Shown here piece by piece: positions 45,700 to 54,750 of a stretch of 64,000 nucleotides of DNA. How positions within the stretch are numbered: the first letter of the stretch is position 1; the number at the start of each line of letters is the position of its first letter. This DNA is from Cycas panzhihuaensis (Eukaryota; Cycadophyta). Position numbers and translations under genes: made by a program. Location: positions 105,345,741 to 105,409,740 of the forward strand of contig CM041465.1 of NCBI GenBank assembly GCA_023213395.1, read 5' to 3'. Under the pieces are notes generated by a model. It had not been told where the DNA came from and made no database searches. It saw nothing but the letters and a program-made list of their open reading frames with translations.

Positions 45700-46919
45700 T
45701 GACTTAGTAGGAATATCGCCCTAAAGCTAGTAACAAGGTTAGGTTACGCATCCGCACCACTATGAGATAACACTTCCTCGTAGACGAATTGTTGTACAAG
45801 AGATCCTTCGATGGGGTCCTGCTTCATTGCGTCACTTCTGACAAAGCGGACCAAATACTCTGTGAATGCCATCATGGCATTTGTAGGGGCCACTTTGGGG
45901 GCCAATCTATGGCCCAAAGGATCCTTCGCATGGGTTATTACTGGTTGTCCCTTTTCAAGGATGCCCACGCCTATGCCCTTAGATGTCAGCAATGCCAAGA
46001 GCACACCAATATCTCTCATGTGCCTTCCAAGGCCTTGCACCCTATCATATCTCCATGGCCCTTTTCTCAATGGGGTTTAGACCTCATTGGTACCATATTG
46101 CCACCTTCTTCTACGTAATATAAATACATCTTGACTGCTACTGAGTATTTCACCAAATGGGCAGAGGCAATTTCCCTGTCCACTACGTTTAGCAAGATGA
46201 TAGCCACCTTCGTCTACCAGCACATCGTTTGCCATTTTGAGATTCCAGACATCCTAATTATGGATAACAGAACCTTCTTTTGTAACAATGAAATGGACGA
46301 GCTTTGCGAAAAATTCAAGATCTCGCATAAGACCTCATCTCCTTATTACCCCTAGGCAAATGGGCAAGTTGAATCCTTTAACAAAACCCTTGTTAACATT
46401 CTCAAGAAGACCATTGCATAATCTCAAAGACATTGACACCTCTAACTCCCTTCTGCCCTATGGGCTTATCGCACTTCTATCCGCACAGCTACTGGAATGA
46501 CTCTATTCTCTTTAGTCTATGAAACTGAGGTGCTACTCCCACTGGAATTGGAGATCCCCTCTCTACAGGTTTCCCTTTGAGGTCTTATCGGCGAGGAGTC
46601 TATCCACCAGGCTCACCTCCTAGATATCGAAGCCCTGGATGAGAGGTGCTTAATGGCTTATCAAGTGAATCTTGCTTCGAAAGCCTGCCTACAAAGGACT
46701 CACAACAAACACCTTCCTGCCCGTCATTTATGCCCTGGGGACCATGTCCTCAAGTTGGAATACCTCTATGATCGCCTGACCAAATTTGGGCCCAAATGGG
46801 TCGGTCCCTTCATCATTCTCAAAAGCCTCGACAGCGCTGCCTACAGGATCGCTATCTTGGAAGGCCTAGAATTTGAGAAGGCCATCAACAGGAAATTCCT
46901 TAAAAAGATTTATGCATGA
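45700..46919 (+). pseudogene. Element 3 integrase, full length
   Basis: The only uninterrupted integrase in the window. Order: HHCC module at 45789-46020 ('CECHHGICRGHFGGQSMAQR', 'CQQCQEH'), core from 'QWGLDLIGTI' (46075), 'LIMDNRTFFCNNEMDELCEK' (catalytic Asp kept, G of DNGT changed), 'SSPYYP' and 'ANGQVESFNKTL' (catalytic Glu), and a C-terminal part at 46653-46919 with 'HLCPGDHVLKLEYLYDRLTK' and 'FGPKWVGPFIILKSLDSAAY', which is the 'GPKW.GPf.v' module. Ends at TGA 46917-46919. No chromodomain follows, in line with a non-chromoviral lineage. Stops near 46093, 46353 and 46420 break the frame. Confidence 0.95.
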
Positions 46920-47560
46920 ACTTTCGGTGATCCCTTCGCCATGCTCTGAAACGAGCCTAAATTACCATCTTAGGTTGTTCCCATTCTTCCCAACCATGGG
47001 TAGAATGGTAATTTGAGATGGCTTCTCCCTTTTCTTTCTAGTTCCTCCCACGGAATCCATGTTCCCGGTTCCTCTCAGGAACTTTTGTCTTCCTATTTGG
47101 GCATCCCCCAATTGGGATGATGCTTTGGAGTACTGCCACTCCTCTCCCTTGCCTGTTGTTTCCTTCGCATATTCCACTATCCTCCTCCCTCGACATGCAT
47201 GTCGCTTTATTTTCTAACCTCACACCTCTCTATCACCTCTACTCATGGTAGATGTGTGTGCTCATGTTAGACATATAGCCATACATGAAAGGAAATACAT
47301 GTATCATATAACAAAACATTCAAAACATCCAAAACAAAGCATACATGCTATCTACCACACATGATATACACATCTCATATCAAAATAGGGTACCAATTAC
47401 CCCATATATATATATACATCAAAAATCATATGTTACATTATACATGTGGGAAGCCGATGTCCTTGCAGGGGGGGTACAATTATATGAGCCTATATATGAC
47501 CCCCTAGAGGCCTGTGCTTTCCTCTATTAGAATCAAATGCATGTCTCCTACACTACTGCT
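46920..47560. other. Spacer after pol; 3' flank of the antisense gene
   Basis: Conserved between element 3 and element 2 (54128-54750) but with no shared frame of note. It contains an AT-rich stretch (47340-47430) with a short TA run and AATCAAA/ATCAAAA-like words. On the minus strand this would be the 3' untranslated part and terminator region of the antisense gene; on the plus strand it would follow pol. Confidence 0.5.
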
Positions 47561-49160
47561 GCCTCGCTCCTGGGGTACCATCTCCTAGCCTGTGTGATCC
47601 CTCTCCTAGGGACCACATCCCTTTGAGGCTCCTCCTGGGCCTCCACGAGCTCCCTACCTCACTCCCCTCATCACGTGGCCATCTTGGGGTCATCGCTGCT
47701 GTATGAGTATACATCTAGCTCCTGCTCGACCTCAACGTCACTTGGTCTACGAGCTGATCGTATCTGGTCTGGATACGATCCCTCTTCCCCTCTACTCCCC
47801 AGAGTCTCTCCTCCATGCTCTGAAATATCTCCTCTATCCCTATGAGGCACTCCTTTAGCACTGCTATCTGGACAATACTCCCTGCATCTCCGCCTGCTCC
47901 TCCCTGAGCCTCTAGAGCCTGGACCATCTGCGCAGTGCGTCTCGCTCGCTCCTTGTCTCATCTAGCTCCCACTACATCTGTCCCCTGAAAGCAATGTGCT
48001 CTTGGAACTGTGTAGCCCAGATGTCTCTTGCCCTTGCCAACAGGGCAAATGCCTCCATGTGTGCACCCACCGATCTAGGTGCATCCTTTGTCTAGATGGG
48101 CGGTTGCCCCTCTGCATACACCTGAGGGAACATCTCCCTCACCATAGCCTCTACTAATCTCCTGACCTCCACAGTACCTGCCAATGCAACATGCTGTGTG
48201 TCAGTATATATCCCACTACATGCCATGATAAAATCAAATCAAATATCTACCTAGCTGTCAAATGACTAAGGAAATGGTTAGGTCTCACCTGCCATGGCCG
48301 CTGGCTCCTCTGCTCGTGCGACATCCTCTCCTCTTGGCTCTCTGCCAATTGCCAGTACCTCATCCTTAGGTACCTCCTCTGCCTGGGCCTCTCTCCTCAC
48401 TGGGACTAGCTTAGCTCTTATCTCTTTGGATCTCCTCATGATCCATAGCTTGCGGGCCCTAGTCACTAGACCCCTGCTCTCCTCAGCTGCCCCTGATGGG
48501 CCTACCTCTCCTCCGGTAATCCTGGATGATCTCGCTACTACTCCTGCTGACCCTGATGGACTTGCCTCTCCTTCAGGTCGTGATAGGCTGGCCCCATCTC
48601 CTCCATCGTCATTGTCATCGTCGTCATTGCCCAGGAGCGCTCCTACTCCACTTGCCTCATCATGGCTGTCCCACCTCACCGTCCTGTATGAATCTGCCAC
48701 ATAGTCCGTCATGGTGAGGAGTTCTAGCGATGTCACCTCCACTAATCGTCAGACATGGGCTTGCTCCTCCATCCCCCTCAATTGAGTCTACCATCTATGG
48801 ACTATCAGGGCCCACTCTGCTACAGGGTGTGGTCCTCCCGGTGGTGCCACTGCCACGAAGTGATTGAAAAACCAGCACTGCAGCAACGTGCTATAAGATA
48901 GTCCTCTTTTTCCTACTACCTAGATGGCATCTAGTTGTGCGATGATGTTCACCGCAATCTGAGTGGCCCAGTCCATCCTCTCACCAGCTTCGCAGCGGCA
49001 CACTGCATCCATCCATCCCCCTGCCAATATAAAAAAATAGTCAAAGCCAGTCCCATACTAGTCCTCTCTACTCCTAACTATCTCTCAGCTCTCTCTACCT
49101 AAGATTTGGGGCCTTATGGCCCCTCATCTTTTTTTTTCTACTTTTCTACCTTCGTATCAT

Positions 49161-49190
49161 GCTAAACTTAGTGGTACCGCTAAGTTTAGC
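49161..49190. repeat. Near-perfect palindrome centred on GGTACC
   Basis: Arms GCTAAACTTA (49161-49170) and TAAGTTTAGC (49181-49190) flank GTGGTACCGC. It lies in the first intron of the antisense gene; the equivalent in element 2 is 56798-56827. Related GGTACC-centred sequence occurs in each LTR of the family. Confidence 0.8.
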
Positions 49191-49686
49191 TTGGGTCCTG
49201 CGGCGATCGGGGCCCCGCGGAAAAGATCATGATACCGTGATCTTTGCCGCAGTATGAACGGCACCCCCCCAAAAGGGGGGGTTTCTACCCCAAAACTCAA
49301 AAAAAATTTCCTTTTGGTGGACCCTGTGGGGTCCATCGGGACCAGGGCTCCCTAATGCCCAAGTCCCGCCTCTTTCCAGGTCCAATTCAGACTCCAAAAG
49401 GCCTCCAATTGCCAATAAGGAGCACAAAAATTACTCAAAATTTGATAAAAAGCAACCAATTTAGAACTTTAAAATGGCTAAGGTTTTGTGAGATCCACTC
49501 ACTAGATCTGGTCTCGCTATCATCATCACATCTCGCTAATCCCGCTGGCTCTTGCTGCACTCTGATCTAATGGTCTGATCTCCTCTTGCGTACCTCCGAA
49601 GTTGGGTGGCGCTTTGCTGCGTAAGGGAATGGCTCTGGTTTCTCACGAGAACCGGTGAAAATGAATCCATTTTCCGTACGAATTTC

Positions 49687-49694
49687 CTTATATA
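49687..49694 (-). promoter_or_regulatory. TATA box of the antisense gene (element 3)
   Basis: TATATAAG on the minus strand, about 190 bp upstream of the first splice donor. The sequence CCCCCACCTATATAAGGAAA is conserved in element 2 apart from the upstream Cs. Confidence 0.6.
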
Positions 49695-50205
49695 GGTGGG
49701 GGTCCCGACGGGCACTTCCTTCGTTCTTGACATCGTGATAGTAGTTGGGACCATCCTATTTCCCAGATCACCTTTGCCTTCTGGCCTTGTCACCCGTTAT
49801 ACTCTTTTGGCACCATTTTTGCCCTCTCTTGTAAGGGCATTTATGGCGCCCTATTATTGCACTTTTTCCCAGGGCCCTTCTGCCTCATTTTACATGCCAC
49901 TCCTGTGCATGCCCAAGTTTATACTCGTTTCACCATCCTAGACTCATTTCCATAGCCCTTTTCTGCTCCTGGGGTCCCCATAGGGAATGCTCCCTCATCC
50001 GGGGGCATGTTTTACTTCCCAAAGCAACCTTTAGTGCTCTAGGGCGTCTTTCCTCTGCTCGCTCTCAGATGGTAGTTGGGTCACTTGCTTTCATCCTTGG
50101 GTAGCCTCATTGCTAGGTCCTCCTACCCTTCATGACTACTTTTTGCTTGTCTTTCAAGTATTCCTTTCATTTCATCATTGTTTCTTTACTACCAACATTT
50201 AGTAT

Positions 50206-50690
50206 TCGTTCATGTCCCTCTACATATTTACGGATGGTGGGAGCTGTGGTAACCCTAGACCTTTTGCCGCTGCTTGGATCCTTCATAGCCCCTCCAGACA
50301 CGATTTCCTACGCTCTGGTATCTTCCTCCTTGAGGCAACTAATAATGAAGCCGAGTACATGGCCATTATTGAAGCCCTTACCGATGCTTTCTATTTCCAT
50401 CATGGACCCATCGTGTTGCTCTACGATTCTCAAGTTATGGAGTCCCATCTCACCCAGGTTTACTAGGTGCGATGCCCTCACCTGAGAACCCTTGCTTAAG
50501 CCGCCAGATCTCTCTTGGCCCACTTTTCATCAGTTGATATTCAACACATCCCTCAGACCTCAATGATGAAGCAGACAGCCTTGTCCGCCTCATCCTTGAG
50601 CGTCACCTCCCTCTTCTTAGCGACCGCATTTGAGGCTTGCCTGGCCAGCTCATGCCCGAGTCTCTAGTCACCTTTAGTCTGATGTGCTTG
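50206..50690 (+). pseudogene. Second (archaeal-type) RNase H of element 3, downstream of integrase
   Basis: From ATG 50212: 'SLYIFTDGGSCGNPRPFAAA', 'TNNEAEYMAIIEALTDAFYF' and 'VLLYDSQVMESHLTQVY', then, past a stop and in shifted frames, 'VRCPHLRTLA', 'ARSLLAHFSSVDIQHIP' and a 'DLNDEAD' end. This is the complete RNase HI pattern with catalytic Asp (TDGG), Glu (EAEY), Asp (YDSQ) and the last Asp (DEAD). The GNP and NNEAEY wording marks the archaeal-type domain known as a second RNase H in Tat elements. There it sits between RT/RNase H and integrase; here it is 3.3 kb beyond the integrase stop and 330 bp before the polypurine tract. The acidic residues are intact, but a TAG at 50464 and a frameshift near 50555 disable it. 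Confidence 0.9.
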
Positions 50691-50890
50691 TTTAGTTTGC
50701 TGGGTGGTCTCCTATCACTCATTGCACTTCGGCAACAAGGCCATCCCCTTCATTGGTTCTATTCACTTGTAGGTCGATGTTTAGATGACACGTAGGTAGC
50801 CCCTATGTTGTCCTCATCTCCATCTCCCTTGTCCATGCGTTTTGCCATGACACTCACCAACACCCTTGGTCCATATGATGTTCATGTTTG

Positions 50891-50896
<6 letters not shown>

Positions 50897-50936
<40 letters not shown>
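50897..50936. repeat. (TA)n microsatellite near the polypurine tract of element 3
   Basis: About 20 TA units, expanded from a short TATATATATG run still seen in element 2 (near 58534-58543). Confidence 0.9.
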
Positions 50937-50938
<2 letters not shown>

Positions 50939-51008
50939 TGTGCTACTAATGGTTTTTTGTTGTCAGCATTCACCATCACACCACGCTTCCGAGCGATGAG
51001 GCTCTACT

Positions 51009-51021
51009 GCCAAGGGGGTAG
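51009..51021 (+). other. Polypurine tract of element 3
   Basis: CCAAGGGGGTAG directly before TGTTTCCCAACT, the 3' LTR start. Element 2 has CCAAGGGGGCAG at 58617-58628. Confidence 0.85.
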
Positions 51022-53603
51022 TGTTTCCCAACTACCGGGAATGGACTCAAGATGCATCGACTCAGGTAAGCTCAGGTAAATGTTTCTGCTTCTCTCTTCA
51101 CTCCTGTTTGACTGAGATTGCTTAGTATGGATTACCTAACACATGCTTACCTCCCATTTGCATGATTGCATTGCCTCTTTACTTGATCACACTGCATGTG
51201 CTTACCGCATGCCTTTCAGCCTATGGCGACTCATAATGGGGGTATTCTTCAGTGAATGCTACACCCCATATGGCACATAGCCACCCATATCGTCTTAACA
51301 GCCCCTCGGGACGCCTTAGCCAGTCGTGTTCACCCTTTTTAAGATGCCCTGTTCATGTGGCAATTTCTCTGAGGTATGATTTAATCCTTGGTTGAGACCT
51401 GGTTTCCTTTTCTGATTGCTTGTCCATCACTTGGGTACTCCCCCCATCTATTTCCGGCCTTGATTTGCTCCTCATTTAGCTCCAAACCTGTGTTTTGGCC
51501 TTAATTTTGTTTCTAGGTTCGTACCATTGTAAACATAGCGGTACTGCGATCTTTCTTTGCGATCTTTGTGAAGTTCTGCATGATCTGATTGTTTGAAAAA
51601 GTTTTTTAAACTCACACAACAGTTCCTGCTTTTTTCACAGAACTGCCATGTGGCACCTGTGTGTTTGAACTGCCCTGAGATCCCCAACGTTCACTTGCAG
51701 TGAGCAGGGGATAAAACCAATAGACTCCTTCATTTTCCAAGGTTCTTAGCTCATTTTTACATGCAACTCTACCAATTTTTCATAAAAACTACTGCAGAAC
51801 CAAGACTTTCAGCTGCTTCTCTTCACTAGAGACCATTGTTGTCTCTCATGCTTAGGAACAGCAAGCTCAAACATCTTTTTGCAGGTCTCCAAAGTTGCAA
51901 GAAGGATACTTCTCAAGGTCTTCCAAGGAACAAGCCCCAAAGGGCCCCAAATCACCAGGATTTCTCTTACATTGGTCTCCTCCTCCAAACCTGCCATCAA
52001 ACCTTACTAAGTGCTAGGTTTTTCTGCTATTTTCCAGCAGACACATACTCCTTCTCTTCACTACAAGGTGCTCTACTTATTTGCCTTGTGATTTATGCCT
52101 CTTTTTTATAGTTTTTATAAATAAAGGCTTGTTTTATTTACTTTCTAGATTCCCTACTTAGTTTGTTACTAGATCTTTAGATTTGAGGATTGTAGTGCTT
52201 CCCCTTACAGTCTTGCAATCCTGCCTTAAGATGGCTGTGCAGAGGGGGTTACATAAAGGGAATTTGAGGGAGAAAGGTGGGGCTAGTCCCCTTTGCAGAC
52301 CTTCTCTCCAAGGGTCCAAACCTTTATTTCCTTTCCCCCTACACTATTGCCTCCCTTAGAGCTTGGTCAGAGACTTGGGAACCTACTCCCAAATCTGAAC
52401 TAGCATTGGCAGCCCCTTGCCACGCTAGTTCCAGTCCCTTATTCGCTGGTTTTGGGCACCTCGTAAGCCCCAAAACCGCTCTTAGATAACACAACATAAC
52501 CCATCCACTTGGATGATTTGCTGCCCATAGTACCTCGTCCTTTGGGTGTGCTTGCATACCTTCCCGTTACTCCTGCCTTTCTGTTATTTGTTATCCTATA
52601 TTATTGTTACTAGTTCATTTCCTTTTCTCGAGGCTAAGTGGAGACCTTCCATGGGTGAGATAGCCATTCCGAGACTATACTCTTATTTTGGGTGTCAGTT
52701 GCGGTGACTGTTTGGAGAAATCTTATTGGAAGTTGTTTCATTAAATAATATGCATATGCTTAACTTAGTTTGATTCTATTTCTCCTAAGTTTAGATATAT
52801 ATATATTAGATCTATTTTGTGGCCCCTCTTCTAAGAGGGAGAAACCTGTTTGTTTGATTGACAGGATCCCGCGTTTGTAGAGTTGCATTTGAAATAAACC
52901 CATTTGCAAGTTAGTTCCATGTTTGTTGCTTTTTTCCATTATTTTCCATCATTTGCTACTCGCTTTTTGCATACATTGGGGAGGTAAGCTAGCCCCTCTT
53001 CGGCTATTCATGGCAACCATCGCCGGTCAGTTTTGTGCAAGCAATAAGTGGAGTGGGAAGGCACGGGAAGCAAAGAGACACATAGTGCTCTGTTCAGACT
53101 CCGGTCTAGGTATTCCTCCTCTCTTTGCATCTTTTCCTTATAGCGTTGTTTCTTATACATATACATGCACGTTAAGCAACACATAGGAAACTGAAAAGAA
53201 GAAAAGGATGCATACTTGCACTTTACGTATCTTTTATTTAGCGGTTAATCTACTACACTTAGATAGTTTCTTTTGAGCTAGAGCTATCCATACCTTGCTC
53301 TCTTGACGAGCCTACACCTAGATACCATGTTACACATGCACCTCACTCTTGTGTTGCGTTCTCACCTCCTTGAGAAGACGCAACTTGCTAGGCTCTTTCC
53401 TCCTCTTCCTAGCCATCCGATGGATAGGAAGGCCTCACCTTTTATGACTACCTAGAAGCAACCAGGCACCTCTGCAGGTCTTGAATCTACGCTCTGGCAC
53501 ATGGATGCCCTGTGAGGTGAGTCCTTGCCATTTAGCCTAACCTAGCCTTGTATAACCTATTTCTTGCTAAACATAGTGATACCAGCCCATGAGCAGCGTT
53601 TCA
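51022..53603 (+). repeat. 3' LTR of Tat element 3
   Basis: 2582 bp, TGTTTCCCAACT to CATGAGCAGCGTTTCA, followed by ACATC (53604-53608). G-box decayed to CATGTG (51648-51653), TATA-like GATAAAAC near 51710-51717, AATAAA near 52120, donor-like AGGTAAG near 52982-52988. Differs from the 5' copy by dense transitions, roughly one in ten bases over the first 300 by eye. Confidence 0.95.
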
Positions 53604-53608
53604 ACATC

Positions 53609-54127
53609 CTAAAGAAGATCATTGCGCAATCTTAAAGAGATTGGCACCTCCAACTCCCTTATGCTCTCTGGGTCTATCGCACTTCTATCCATACGGCTAC
53701 TGGAATAACTCCATTCTCTTTAGTCTATGGGACCAAGGTGGTTCTCCCACTGGAAGTGGGGATCCCCTCTCTACAGGTTTCCCTTAGAGGTCTTATCGAT
53801 GAGGAGTCTATCTACTAGGCTCATCTACTAGATCTTGAAGCCCTAGATGAGAGGCACTTAACGACTTATCAAGCGAATCTCGCTTCGAAAGCCTGCCTGC
53901 AAAGGACTCATGACAAACATCTTCATGCTCATCCTTTATTTCCTAGGGACCACGTCCTCAAGTTGGAATATCTCTACGACCGTTTGACAAAATTTGGGCC
54001 TAAATGGGTGGGTCCTTTCATCGTTCTCGAAAGCCTCGACAATGGCGCCTATAGGATCGCCACCTTGGAAGGCCTAGAATTTGAGAAGGCAGTCAATGGG
54101 AAATTCCTTAAGAAGTTTTATGCATGA
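53609..54127 (+). pseudogene. Element 2 integrase, second part
   Basis: Continues the integrase cut at 36188. Frames read 'LKEIGTSNSLMLSGSIALLS'-type shifted text and, in phase, 'KACLQRTHDKHLHAHPLFPR' and 'HVLKLEYLYDRLTKFGPKWV', 'GPFIVLESLDNGAYRIATLE', ending 'GKFLKKFYA' with TGA at 54125-54127. This matches 46390-46919 of element 3 along its length, which proves that the two halves belong together. No chromodomain. Confidence 0.95.
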
Positions 54128-54750
54128 TCTTTCAGCGATCCCTTCGCCACGCTTCGAAATGAGCCTAAACTACCATCTTAAGTTGTTCCCATTTCTCCCA
54201 ACCACGGGTAGAATAGCAATTTAAGATGGCCTCCCCCCTTTCCTTCTGGTTCCTCCTCTGGAACCCGTGTTCCCATATCCCTTTGGGACCTTTTGTCTTC
54301 CTATTTGGGCATCCCCTAGTTAGGATGATGCTTTGGAGTATCGTTACTTCTCTCTCTCGCCTACTGTTTCCTTCGCATATTCCACTATGCTCCTCCATGG
54401 ACGTGCATGTTGCTCTATTTCTAACCTCACACCTCTTTATCACCTCTACTCATGGTAGACGTGTGTGCTCCCGTTAGATATATAGCCATGCATGGAAGGA
54501 AATACGTGCATCATACAACTAAGCATCTATAGCATTAAAAACAAAACATATAAGTCATCTGTCGCACATGATATACACACCATCACATATCAAAATGGGG
54601 TACTAATTACCCCGTATATATATATACATCAAAATCATATGTTACATCGTACATATGGGAAGCCGGTGTCCTTGTAGGAGGAGTACAACCATATGAGTCT
54701 ATATATGACCCCCTGGAGGCCCGTGCTTTCCCCTATCAAAATCACATGCA
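54128..54750. other. Spacer after pol of element 2
   Basis: Homologous to 46920-47560, with no convincing sense frame. It contains a short (TA)n run near 54617-54629 and would be the 3' flank of the antisense gene. Confidence 0.5.

Larger units (their letters stand above)
47560..49694 (-). pseudogene. Antisense accessory gene of element 3, intron-containing
   Basis: Minus strand. TATATAAG (49694-49687) precedes a leader exon ending at 49503 before GTGAGT; the first intron runs to 49021 (TTGGCAG). The central exon (49020-48289) encodes 'STLLQCWFFNHFVAV', then an acidic run 'GNDDDDNDDGGDG', a Ser/Gly/Pro-rich part and a basic 'TRARKLWIMRRSKE' segment. A second intron of 111 bp (48288-48178, CAG/GTGAGA to TTGGCAG) is followed by an exon reading 'VEVRRLVEAMVREMFPQVYA' and 'FQEHIAFRGQM', with a coiled-coil-like Glu/Arg-rich end. 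The frame is kept across this intron. A few stops (mostly CAG to TAG) suggest recent loss. Function unknown; the N-terminal exon resembles plant-mobile-domain proteins. Confidence 0.72.
36189..53603 (+). mobile_element. Tat/Ogre-like element 3, inserted in element 2 integrase
   Basis: Bounded by LTRs 36189-38771 and 51022-53603 and by ACATC at 36184-36188 and 53604-53608. It is the innermost and so the latest of the three insertions. It carries a 1310-bp tandem duplication (38217-39526 and 39527-40836), gag-pol to 46919, the antisense accessory gene without the upstream exon-like block seen in element 2, the second RNase H (50206-50690) and polypurine tract. Subtracting the duplication and adding about 460 bp for the missing block gives the length of element 2 almost exactly. 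Confidence 0.97.

Noticed and set aside
48294-48704. 136-codon plus-strand frame opposite the antisense gene (also 55461-55871)
   Set aside because: Open because the opposite strand is coding and GC-rich; the minus strand has splice sites with frame continuity and the acidic/basic layout of a protein.
49696-49941. Plus-strand frame between the antisense promoter and the second RNase H (compare 57407-57823)
   Set aside because: The frames are only partly shared between copies and resemble no protein; more likely promoter flank.
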